From positions 1 to 64,000 of the forward strand of contig JAFNEO010000057.1 in the NCBI GenBank assembly GCA_017886205.1: a stretch of 64,000 nt of DNA, written 5' to 3'. The stretch is from Candidatus Aminicenantota bacterium. Its GTDB lineage: Bacteria; Acidobacteriota; Aminicenantia; Aminicenantales; UBA8522. Positions 51,978-60,141 of the stretch are shown here, in pieces. The notes under the pieces were generated by a model that was given only the letters and a program-made list of their open reading frames with translations, ran no database searches and had not been told where the DNA came from. Every line of letters begins with the position of its first letter. The first letter of the stretch is position 1. The position numbers were made by a program, and so were the translations under genes.

Positions 51978-53444
51978 CTAGGGCAGCGCGGGCAACGAGG
52001 CTATTCCATTGGCTTTAGCGTAGGCGGTCAAGATCCGGGTCAACTCGTTTCGGACATCCTTCTCCACGAGAGCGGGTGGGTTGGACCGCAGGATCTTTTC
52101 TACGTGTTCGGAAGCCCTGTCCGCGATCGGCTTTTTCCCCAGGGCCACCCAGGCGTCATAGGTATCCCTGTCCGCGATCACGGGATAGGAATGCTCCAAC
52201 CGGTACCACTTTTTGGTGTGGGGCATGGAGAGAAATTGAGTCTCAGGGGTGAAGCCTTCGAACTTGTCCGTGGCGATCGGGTCCTCGCGCTGGGCGATCC
52301 CGGAGATCAGCCGGTAAGCCATGCCGCAGATCTCGTCGTCGATGACGAGTTTCTCCAGGCTTTGGCAGCTCTCGAAGTCGAGCATTCCGGGACCGGAGAT
52401 GACGTTGACTCCGGCCAGGGCGCCGAGCACGGCCCCGAGCCCGGTCTCCAGCCCGGCCTGAGCGTCGTTTGTCTTGGCGTCGCTCAACCCCATATAGGCA
52501 TGGGTCGGGAGGTTCAGGTATTTCCCGATCTGGGCATAGCCCACATCGATCATCATTGTCTCGATGGCTCCCATGGGGGTCGTCCCCCGCCTCATGTCGA
52601 AACTCGAGGGCGAGCCCCCGAAGATCACCGGCGCGCCCTTCTTGGCGAGCTGGACGATGGCGACGCCGCAGAGGTTTTCAGCGACGTGCTGGACCAGGGT
52701 GCCCGAGATGGTCACCAGAGAGGTGGCGCCGGTCATGCCCATTGAAATCAGCTCGGAGGGGAGGCCCGCGCGGGCCGCATCAATGAGGCTCTGGGTGGTG
52801 AGGTTGCTCCACTTGAGCGGCGGGGATGGACAGGCATCGAAGATGGCCAGGGGCTTCGCGGCCAGCTCTTTGTCGCCGCCCCGGACGGCCGCCAGGAGAT
52901 CCTTCATCGGCCGGAAGGACTCCACCCTGAAGGTGCCCGTCACGACGGGCTTCCGCGAGAAGACGAGGCCGAAGTAAAGCCTGTAGATGTCGGCGATCGG
53001 ATGGGGAACATCGGAGCTGATCAAGCCCGTGCTCTGGAAATGGATGTTGTCCAGGCATTCGGTCAGCCGGCAGTAATCCACCAGGTCCTTGGTCTCCGGC
53101 TTTCTTTCTTCTCCCGTCTTATGGTCGAGGATCGTGACGGCCGCTGAACCCGGGTCGAAATGGACCTCGTCGCCGCCGACCGTGTATTCCCTTTCTCCCG
53201 TCCGGTCGTAGAGCTTGATGACGGCCGGGGCTGTGGTCAGGCATTTTTCGACCAGGCGGCGCTTCAGATGGACGCGGTGCGTTTTTTTCTCCACCTTCAT
53301 TCCCGCCTGGCTGAAAAGCTTCAGGGCCTCTTTGTTCTCGACGAAAATCCCCTGTTTGTCCAGGATCTCATAGGCCTCATCGATGATTTTCTCAATGAAC
53401 CGGCGGCTCAACAATTCGAGTTTCGGTCTGATTGTCTTGATCAT
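51978..53444 (-). CDS. MttB-superfamily methyltransferase, non-pyrrolysine (upstream copy)
   Basis: 488-residue second MttB homologue, with no in-frame stop and clearly diverged from the copy at 47847. Core features of the family are visible: GATSLVTISGTLVQHVAENL, GGSPSSFDMRRGTTP and GLSDAKTNDAQAG, in the barrel region around residues 240-340. It follows the corrinoid protein by 46 nt, the usual pairing of methyltransferase and corrinoid shuttle. Probable methyl donor: a betaine or other quaternary amine. RBS GAAGGAAAA. Confidence 0.88.
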   Translation of the reverse strand: MIKTIRPKLELLSRRFIEKIIDEAYEILDKQGIFVENKEALKLFSQAGMKVEKKTHRVHLKRRLVEKCLTTAPAVIKLYDRTGEREYTVGGDEVHFDPGSAAVTILDHKTGEERKPETKDLVDYCRLTECLDNIHFQSTGLISSDVPHPIADIYRLYFGLVFSRKPVVTGTFRVESFRPMKDLLAAVRGGDKELAAKPLAIFDACPSPPLKWSNLTTQSLIDAARAGLPSELISMGMTGATSLVTISGTLVQHVAENLCGVAIVQLAKKGAPVIFGGSPSSFDMRRGTTPMGAIETMMIDVGYAQIGKYLNLPTHAYMGLSDAKTNDAQAGLETGLGAVLGALAGVNVISGPGMLDFESCQSLEKLVIDDEICGMAYRLISGIAQREDPIATDKFEGFTPETQFLSMPHTKKWYRLEHSYPVIADRDTYDAWVALGKKPIADRASEHVEKILRSNPPALVEKDVRNELTRILTAYAKANGIASLPALP

Positions 53445-53490
53445 CTGTTTTCCTTCGCTTTGGCTTGACGTCGGGACACCGGCGGCAGCG

Positions 53491-54141
53491 TCAGGCCCCC
53501 ATCAGCCGCTTGGCCAATTTGACCGCGAGCATGGCGTTTTCCGCATACCCGTCGGCCCCGATCTCCTCGGCCCATTTCTGATTGGCGGGCGCTCCGCCCA
53601 CAAGGACCTTGAATTTCCCGTATAGGTTCTTCTGTCTGAGCAGCTCGATGGCCTTCTTCTGCCCCAGCATGGTCGTGGTCAGCAGGGCCGAAAGGCAGAT
53701 GAAATCGGCCTTGGTCTCCTCGGCCTTCTCGATGAACTTCTCCAGCTTGACATCGGCGCCGAGGTCGACGACGTCGAACCCGTTGGCCGAGAGCATCGAG
53801 GCGACGAGGTTCTTGCCGATATCGTGGATGTCTCCTTCGACCGTGCCGATCACGACCTTGCCTTTAGTCTTTGTCTTGATGTTCGCCTTGTCCAGCTCGG
53901 GCTGGAGGACCGCCATCGCCGCCTTCATGCACTCGGCGCTGGTGATGAGCTCGGGCAGGAAGTAATCGCCCTTTTCCCACAGGTCGCCGACCTTCTGAAT
54001 ACCTGGAACATATCCTTTTTCAATGACTTCGGTGAGGTCGATTTTGGCCTTGACCGCCTCCCGGGCGAGGTCTTCGGCCTCGGATTTGCGGCCTTCGATG
54101 ATCGCCTTCTCGATCCTGGCAAACAATTCCTCTTTCTTCAT
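53491..54141 (-). CDS. methyltransferase corrinoid (B12-binding) protein
   Basis: 216-residue corrinoid shuttle of the MtbC/MttC/MtgC type. N-terminal helical cap domain (about 1-85), then the B12 domain with the base-off signature D104-x-H106-x-x-G109 in VEGDIHDIGKNL and the later GGAPANQKW. Receives a methyl group from the MttB-like protein and passes it on. The upstream frame extension to 54375 overlaps the next gene and is spurious; the ATG at 54141 has AAAGGAG. Confidence 0.92.
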   Translation of the reverse strand: MKKEELFARIEKAIIEGRKSEAEDLAREAVKAKIDLTEVIEKGYVPGIQKVGDLWEKGDYFLPELITSAECMKAAMAVLQPELDKANIKTKTKGKVVIGTVEGDIHDIGKNLVASMLSANGFDVVDLGADVKLEKFIEKAEETKADFICLSALLTTTMLGQKKAIELLRQKNLYGKFKVLVGGAPANQKWAEEIGADGYAENAMLAVKLAKRLMGA

Positions 54142-54196
54142 CACTGCTCCTTTCCCGGATTTATAAGCCTCCATGATATCCAACACAGAGAATAAA

Positions 54197-55084
54197 TCAA
54201 CCCTCTTTTTTGACGATGAAAGCCATGCGGCGAATGTAGTCGGGGTTCGTCCCGCAACAGCCGCCGACGACGTTCGCTCCGTTCGCGATGATCTTGGGAA
54301 TATGCTGGAGATAACTCTCCAATCCCTGCGAGTAAGAGACTTCGCCTTCGCTGGAAAGCGAGGGCTTCCCGGCATTGGCCTGGGCGATCAAGGGAAGTCG
54401 GGTTATTTCTCTCATCGCCTTGACCAGGTCCGCCATGTCCGAGCTGTCCAGGGTGCAGTTGGCGCCCACCGCGGGCACTCCTTCTTTTTCCAGCTCCTGG
54501 AGGCATTGGGAGGCGCTGTTTCCCATGAGGGTGAAGAATCCTCTAGGAACCCGGTTGTAGGTCATAGTCACAAAAACCGGCAGGGCCGCGACCTTCCGGG
54601 CTGCCCGGAGAGCGCAGAGCGCTTCTCTCAGGTCGTACTGAGTTTCAATCAAAAGGAAATCGACCTTCCCGTCGGCCAGTCCCCTGGCCTGCTCGGCGAA
54701 AGCGGCCTCGAACATCGGTTCCGTGAACTCGCCCTGCGGCTGGAGAAATTTCCCGGTGGGCCCGATGCTTCCGCCGACGAACCCGCCCTTGGGTTTGACC
54801 TCGTTGGCGATCGTGGCCGCCGCTTTGTTCAGTTCATAGCACCTCTTGTCCTGGCCGTGGGAGGCCAGCTTGATCGTGCTCCCCCCGAAGCTGTTGGTCA
54901 GGACAGCGTCCGAGCCGGCATCGAAATAGCTCTTGTGGATCTCCTTGACGACTTCGGGCCGTTCCACGTTCCAGGTCTCGGGACAGGCTCCCTGGGGAAA
55001 TCCCCTCTGGATGAGCTCGGTCCCGAACCCGCCGTCGAGGAGCACCCTCCGTTTCCGGATCAACTCCAGGATCGTCAGGCTCAT
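54197..55084 (-). CDS. homocysteine S-methyltransferase-family protein (zinc, BHMT/MetH-N type)
   Basis: 295-residue zinc-dependent methyltransferase barrel. DGGFGTEL at the N-terminus, first Zn cysteine in GANCTLDSSD and the CC pair in VVGGCCGTNPD. Family members move a methyl group to homocysteine, or, in corrinoid gene sets, between a corrinoid protein and an acceptor. Here it lies 55 nt ahead of the corrinoid gene, so methyl transfer from that protein to homocysteine or another thiol is the likely role. AAAGGAGG RBS set the start at 55084. Confidence 0.85.
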   Translation of the reverse strand: MSLTILELIRKRRVLLDGGFGTELIQRGFPQGACPETWNVERPEVVKEIHKSYFDAGSDAVLTNSFGGSTIKLASHGQDKRCYELNKAAATIANEVKPKGGFVGGSIGPTGKFLQPQGEFTEPMFEAAFAEQARGLADGKVDFLLIETQYDLREALCALRAARKVAALPVFVTMTYNRVPRGFFTLMGNSASQCLQELEKEGVPAVGANCTLDSSDMADLVKAMREITRLPLIAQANAGKPSLSSEGEVSYSQGLESYLQHIPKIIANGANVVGGCCGTNPDYIRRMAFIVKKEG

Positions 55085-55106
55085 TCTCTTCCTCCTTTGA
55101 GATTTC

Positions 55107-57029
55107 TCAATCGTCAAGCCTCTTACCGGGCCTGAGGAACTTTTTTACCGAAGGGAAAAGTCCGATGTCCGTGTGGGGCAAAAAGAGAGAGCCCGTGTAC
55201 TCGTTCATATAGCCCGGCTCCGCGTTCAACTCGATGTAAGTCATCTTTCCGGCGATCGCATTGACCAACTCCCGGTTCTTTTCCGAGAGCAGGACGAGAT
55301 AGGCCCCGCTGAGAGAAGTGTTCCCCAGATAATGGAATTTCTCCCGGTCTAGGTCGGGCAAGAGGCCGATGCGGATGGCGTTGTCCACGTCAAGATGCTG
55401 TCCGAAGCCTCCCGCGATGTAAACGGCGTCCAGCTGGTCAAAGGTCAGGCCGATGTTTTTCAGAAGGAGGGCGCAGGCGGAAAATATCGCGCCCTTGGTC
55501 CGGATCAGGTTGGTGATATCTTTTTCAGTGAGGATGAGGTCCCGGCCCCAATAAGAGCGGGGGGCCTTTTCGACCAGGAATCCCGTCCCCTCCCCGTTCC
55601 GGACGAGCCTCTTCCCCGCCCTTTCCTGGTCCAGCTTTCCGCTGCGGTCGAGATAGCCATGGACAAAAAGCCCGGCCAGAAGGTCGACGAGTCCCGAGCC
55701 GCACAGCCCCTTGGGTTTGCCTCCCCCGATGACCCGGTAGGCGAGGTCGCCGCTCTTGGAGATGGTCACGGCCTCGATCGCGCCCTCGATGGCCGGAAGG
55801 CCGCACTTGGTCCCGCCGCCCTCGAAGGCCGGGCCGGCCGAACAGGCGCAGGTAGCCAGCCAGTCTCTGTTGCCGATGACCAGTTCGCCATTTGTGCCGG
55901 CGTCGATGAAGAGAGACGTTTTTTCCGCGTCCCGGAGGATAGGAGTCGAGAGAAGCCCGGCGGTAATGTCCCCGCCGACATAGCTGCCGACGGCCGGAGC
56001 ACAGTGGACCCTGGCTTCGGGGTTGACGTTCAGGCCGAGGTCAGACGCCTTAACCATAGGGACCAGGTTCATGGTCGGGATGTAGGGCTCTTCCCGGATG
56101 AATCGGGGGTCAAGGCCGAGAAGAAGGTGGGTCATCGTCGTGTTGCCGGCCACGGAGACATAATAGATGTCGTCGCTCGATATCCCGGCCTCCCGGCAGG
56201 ATTTCTCGGCCAGGGCGTTGATCGTCTGGACGGCGAGGGTCTGCAGTTCCTGAAGTCGGCCCGGCCTTCTGGCATAGTCGATCCTCGAGATCACGTCCTC
56301 GCCGCAGCGCAGCTGCTGATTAAACCCCGTCGTGGTGCTCAGAACCCTGCCGTCCTCGAGGTCGGCGATCTCGCAGACAACCGTGGTGGTGCCGATGTCA
56401 CAGGCCAGGCCGCAGAGGTTCTTAGAGGGCGGGTTGGGCTGGAGATCCACAAGGGTCCAGCCGGGCCCGGTCTTGACCAGGATGGCCGTCACCTCTCCCT
56501 CCTTTTCCCTCACCGCTGCGGCCAGCTTTTTCAGGACGCGATGTTCGGCCTGGAGGCAGCGGAGCCCCTTCTCTTTATGGATCTGCCGCTGCAGCCGGCG
56601 GAGGTCGCTCGAGTTGTCGGAGAGAGTCGCCGCGGGGACGGAAACCTGGATCTTCCGGACAACCGGGTTGACTTCGAAAACCCCGGAGATCCGGTCGCGG
56701 TGCTCTTCGAAGAAGCGCGAGCCGGCCACCGTGCGGATCGACTGCTCTTCAAACCTCGGCAATTCGACGGTGAGATCTTCCTCGATCTCAGTCTGACAGG
56801 CTAAGGCGTATCCCAAACGCCGCACCTCCTCGGGAAGGGCCGCCGAGGTCCGGATCCTGGCCTCCCCGCCTTCGATACGGACCAGACACTCGCCGCAGGT
56901 CCCTTTTCCGCCGCAGGTCGATTTGAGAGGCAGCCCGGCCTTTCTGATGGCGTCCAAAAGATTGGTCCCGCGGGCGAAGGAGTGGGTACTCCGGAAAGGC
57001 AGGAATTCAACCTTGAAGGCCTTTCTCAT
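55107..57029 (-). CDS. corrinoid activation protein, RACE type (ASKHA domain)
   Basis: 640-residue ATP-dependent reductive activator that returns Co(II)-corrinoid to Co(I). N-terminal [2Fe-2S] ferredoxin domain with CGGKGTCGEC (about 39-48) and a further cysteine in ALACQTE, a linker, then the large C-terminal ASKHA (DUF4445) ATPase fold (CDIGTTTVVCEI, GTNGELV, GGFGQHLD). Same order as RACE proteins of acetogens. Lies between acsC and the methyltransferase gene and can serve both CFeSP and the corrinoid shuttle. Confidence 0.9.
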   Translation of the reverse strand: MRKAFKVEFLPFRSTHSFARGTNLLDAIRKAGLPLKSTCGGKGTCGECLVRIEGGEARIRTSAALPEEVRRLGYALACQTEIEEDLTVELPRFEEQSIRTVAGSRFFEEHRDRISGVFEVNPVVRKIQVSVPAATLSDNSSDLRRLQRQIHKEKGLRCLQAEHRVLKKLAAAVREKEGEVTAILVKTGPGWTLVDLQPNPPSKNLCGLACDIGTTTVVCEIADLEDGRVLSTTTGFNQQLRCGEDVISRIDYARRPGRLQELQTLAVQTINALAEKSCREAGISSDDIYYVSVAGNTTMTHLLLGLDPRFIREEPYIPTMNLVPMVKASDLGLNVNPEARVHCAPAVGSYVGGDITAGLLSTPILRDAEKTSLFIDAGTNGELVIGNRDWLATCACSAGPAFEGGGTKCGLPAIEGAIEAVTISKSGDLAYRVIGGGKPKGLCGSGLVDLLAGLFVHGYLDRSGKLDQERAGKRLVRNGEGTGFLVEKAPRSYWGRDLILTEKDITNLIRTKGAIFSACALLLKNIGLTFDQLDAVYIAGGFGQHLDVDNAIRIGLLPDLDREKFHYLGNTSLSGAYLVLLSEKNRELVNAIAGKMTYIELNAEPGYMNEYTGSLFLPHTDIGLFPSVKKFLRPGKRLDD

Positions 57030-57044
57030 CTCTCTATCGTCGTC

Positions 57045-58382
57045 CTACACCAACTTCACGCTTTTCACAAAAGAGGGGATGTCGGCAGCTTCCTGACAGC
57101 CGACGATGACTTCCCAGCCCGGAAGTTTCTCCTCCAGTTCTCCAGAGATCTGAGCCACAAACCCGGGGATGACGATTTTTCGGGTTTTGACCTTCTCCTC
57201 GAGCTTGATATCTTTGATGAACTTGGCGATCTTTTCCGGGACGAATTTTCCTCCGGCCCAGGCTGTCAATACAGACTGCCCTTCGGTATCGCAGACCACA
57301 AGATGGGCCGAGGTTCCCGAGTTTTCGATCTCTCCCGAGACGATGAAATAGGTCAGGGAGAAGTTAGTCGTCACGAATATGGGCGAATCCGGAGTCGGGT
57401 CACCGATGGCGTAGATTTTGGGATCGACCTGGATCGGCTTCTGGGGATCGGTGTAGATGTTCTGCCGGAGGGTGAAGAGGGTGAAGAGCAAAGCCTTGTC
57501 AAACCGGGGCAGGATGATGATCGAAGTGTATTTGCATAGGAGGGCGGCCGCCGCGGCCAGCGACTCGAACCCGTCTTCGTCCGCAACCCGGGCGAAAAGG
57601 GGGAAACCGAAAGGCTTGAAGTTCTTCTTGAGAGCGCTCCGCCTCAGGATGGCGTTGTTCTGAATCGCCGCTCCCAGTCCCTCGCCCTGGCAGTTCAGGA
57701 TGAGGTTCGTCAGGCCCGCCTGCCTGGCTTTTTCTGTCTGATCGGCCAGTTCCTGGTGAGACGATGCGGTGATGACCAGGCTTGCGCCGGAGTCTTTGGC
57801 CATTTCTATGTCTTTTTCGGTCAATGGCCTTCGCAGGCAAATCGCGGGCCGGTCGTCACGGAGAAGCTCCAGTCCCTCCTTCAAGGCCTCTTCCTGCGGG
57901 CAGTCGATGACCAGACCCTTGGTCGAATTCGCTTTAGCCAGGGAAATAGTCCTCAGGAAAGCCGCCTTCTCCGCTGAATCGTGGGAGACAAAAAAGAGGT
58001 TGGCCTTCAAGACCTCACCCACCCGGTCAGCCTGATAGCTTTCCAGCCGCCGAATGTCCTTTAGGATTTTATCCTCTCCCTGCGAAGTCCGGATCTCCAC
58101 TCCGATTCCCGTGGGGTGAAAAAAAGTCTTCTCATGGCGGAAGAGGACCGTCTCGCCTCCGACCTCCAGCCCGTTCCCGCCGCCGATCTTGACCAGCCGG
58201 ACCGGGGGCTCGCCGGCCGCCCCCAGTGCCGCTTTGGCCTCTTCAGAGGCATGGGGACAGCTGGAAAGCTCGGCCTTTTTCTGGGCGATCTTCATGGCAA
58301 AGGCCATGCAGGTGGGCACACCGCAGTCCCCGCAGTTCGTCTTGGGCAGGAGCTTGAAGATATCAAGCCCGGAGAGAGCCAT
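57045..58382 (-). CDS. acsC: corrinoid iron-sulfur protein large subunit (ACDS gamma)
   Basis: 445-residue CFeSP large subunit of the Wood-Ljungdahl pathway. N-terminal [4Fe-4S] domain TNCGDCGVPTCMAF (about 15-28) with a fourth cysteine in SSCPHA, a TIM-barrel middle and a C-terminal corrinoid-binding domain. With AcsD it carries the methyl group to acetyl-CoA synthase. ATG 58382 has AAGGAGG; overlaps acsD by 20 nt. Confidence 0.95.
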   Translation of the reverse strand: MALSGLDIFKLLPKTNCGDCGVPTCMAFAMKIAQKKAELSSCPHASEEAKAALGAAGEPPVRLVKIGGGNGLEVGGETVLFRHEKTFFHPTGIGVEIRTSQGEDKILKDIRRLESYQADRVGEVLKANLFFVSHDSAEKAAFLRTISLAKANSTKGLVIDCPQEEALKEGLELLRDDRPAICLRRPLTEKDIEMAKDSGASLVITASSHQELADQTEKARQAGLTNLILNCQGEGLGAAIQNNAILRRSALKKNFKPFGFPLFARVADEDGFESLAAAAALLCKYTSIIILPRFDKALLFTLFTLRQNIYTDPQKPIQVDPKIYAIGDPTPDSPIFVTTNFSLTYFIVSGEIENSGTSAHLVVCDTEGQSVLTAWAGGKFVPEKIAKFIKDIKLEEKVKTRKIVIPGFVAQISGELEEKLPGWEVIVGCQEAADIPSFVKSVKLV

Positions 58383-59361
58383 GGCCTCCCTCCTTATTGG
58401 GATGGAACATCTCGGCGATCTGCTTCCGGACAACCTTCACCGCCTGGGGGTGGTCCATGATGAGCAGGTCCGCACCGGCGATGAGCAGGCTCATCGCCGT
58501 GGCGATCTCCCAGTAGGCGCCCCGCCGCTTCTCGTCCCCCCAATGGGGGTTGTCCTTTTCCGTGGCCCTGGCTTCTTTGACCTTGGCGCACTCGGCGCCG
58601 GGGGTAATGAGCATCGGGAAGCCCAGCATCCGGTCGCCGGCCAGGCCTTCATTCCGGATTCTTTCCATGATGGAATAGGAATACTCCAGCCCGTAGCCCA
58701 GCGCCCCGGTCAGGGGGTCCATCACCAGCCGGTCCTGAGGGAAGTTTATGTCGGTCAGGAGGATATTTAGCTGTTTGGCCAGGTTGACGTCGATGGGCGT
58801 CTGGGCGACGAGCGTATGATGATAGGCCAGGCAGGCCGCGGCGATCGTCTTGTAGTTGTTCGTCTCGACATAGTTGATCAGGCAGTTCTCGCCGGCCGTA
58901 GCCTCGCAGACTTTCTTCATGACCTCGTTGTTTTTTTCGAAATGGCTGTGCCCGGTGATGATCAACGGGACCTCCACCGCGGCCAGGACATCCTTAACTA
59001 CTTCGACGGCTTCCTCGGTGCTCCGGCCGCCCTTTTCGGGGTGGGTCCCCTCGAGGCGGACGCTGACCATCTCGGCCCCGAAATCGGCGACACATCGCCG
59101 GGCCATCTCTCCGGGCTTGTCCAGGACGTCCTGGTAATATTCCCGAAGTGAATCCGGGTACTTGGCCGGGGCTTTGTCGAAGACCTCCATGGCCACGACG
59201 GGACGGTGGGGATGCAGTCCTTCGAAGAAATGAAAAGGCAGGGCCGTGCTCCCACCGATCGTCACGGACCGCGAGCGCGTCCCACCCTGGTCCGATGTCG
59301 CGCCGATGGTCACCTCGATGATCTTTCCGGGGTTGGTTTCTCTGGGTATTTCAAAGGTCAT
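58363..59361 (-). CDS. acsD: corrinoid iron-sulfur protein small subunit (ACDS delta)
   Basis: 332-residue CFeSP small subunit, a TIM barrel that caps the cobalamin of AcsC. Diagnostic stretches: GGSTALPFHFFEG, NYVETNNYK and YGLEYSYSIMERIR. Full length. GAGGGAG RBS; 12 nt after cooC and overlapping acsC. Confidence 0.95.
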   Translation of the reverse strand: MTFEIPRETNPGKIIEVTIGATSDQGGTRSRSVTIGGSTALPFHFFEGLHPHRPVVAMEVFDKAPAKYPDSLREYYQDVLDKPGEMARRCVADFGAEMVSVRLEGTHPEKGGRSTEEAVEVVKDVLAAVEVPLIITGHSHFEKNNEVMKKVCEATAGENCLINYVETNNYKTIAAACLAYHHTLVAQTPIDVNLAKQLNILLTDINFPQDRLVMDPLTGALGYGLEYSYSIMERIRNEGLAGDRMLGFPMLITPGAECAKVKEARATEKDNPHWGDEKRRGAYWEIATAMSLLIAGADLLIMDHPQAVKVVRKQIAEMFHPNKEGGHGSLRA

Positions 59362-59373
59362 GGGTCGACTCCC

Positions 59374-60126
59374 TCACGGGTCCAGACTGTCCATCATCCG
59401 GTCGACGGCCAGGCAGGCCGGAGAGCTCGCTCCGACCGACCAGATCGGGATCCCCTCCCGGTCCATTTTCAAGAGCGTGTCGTCCTCTGGGATCGTGGCC
59501 AGGAGGGCGAACTTTTCTTCGCGGATGGCGGCTTCGACGGTGTTCGACACCGGTCCGGCGACCCGGTTGAGGACGAGATACCTGCGGCCGACGCGGGTCT
59601 CGAGCTCCCGGAGAAGCCGGCTGATTTTTCCGGCCGTGGCGATCCCCCGGGCTGTGGCGTCAGAGATGATCAGGAGATAATCGATGGCCTGGCTCGTCCG
59701 CCGGCTCAAATGCTCCATCCCGGCTTCGTTGTCGATCACCACGTAGTCATAGTTCCCGGCCAGCGTCCTGAGGATATCCTGGAGCAGGTTGTTGGCATAG
59801 CAGTAGCATCCCGGACCCTCCGGCCGGCCCATGGCGATCAAGTCGAAGTCCGGACCTTCCACCAGGCTCGTCTGAATCTTGTACTCGAGGAACTGCTGTT
59901 TGGTCATCCCTCCGGGGAGGTCGGCGATCCGCGTCCTCATCTCTTCCCGGATGGCGCCGACCGTCTCCTTGAGGCGGACGCCGAGCAGGTCATTGAGGTT
60001 GACGTTGGAGTCGGCATCCACCGCCAGGATGGACCGGCTCTTCCTCTCGCTCAGCCAGCGGATGATCAGGGCGGCCGTGGTCGATTTCCCCGTCCCCCCT
60101 TTTCCGGCGATGGCGATCGTCTTCAT
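59374..60126 (-). CDS. cooC: CODH nickel-insertion ATPase CooC
   Basis: 250-residue MinD-type ATPase that loads nickel into CODH or ACS (AcsF-like). Deviant Walker A GKGGTGKST near the N-terminus, the nickel-binding CxC pair C107-Y-C109, and VVIDNEAGMEHLSRR. 15 nt after acsB. AAGGAG RBS. Confidence 0.93.
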   Translation of the reverse strand: MKTIAIAGKGGTGKSTTAALIIRWLSERKSRSILAVDADSNVNLNDLLGVRLKETVGAIREEMRTRIADLPGGMTKQQFLEYKIQTSLVEGPDFDLIAMGRPEGPGCYCYANNLLQDILRTLAGNYDYVVIDNEAGMEHLSRRTSQAIDYLLIISDATARGIATAGKISRLLRELETRVGRRYLVLNRVAGPVSNTVEAAIREEKFALLATIPEDDTLLKMDREGIPIWSVGASSPACLAVDRMMDSLDP

Positions 60127-60141
60127 GTGCCCGTTGCTCCT

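Noticed and set aside
51978..53444. Pyrrolysine-containing trimethylamine methyltransferase
   Set aside because: No in-frame TAG interrupts either mttB-like gene, and no pyl genes are in the window.
53445..53490. Cobalamin riboswitch in the corrinoid cluster
   Set aside because: All gaps in the cluster are about 105 nt or less, too short for the roughly 200-nt element, and no B12-box-like sequence was seen.
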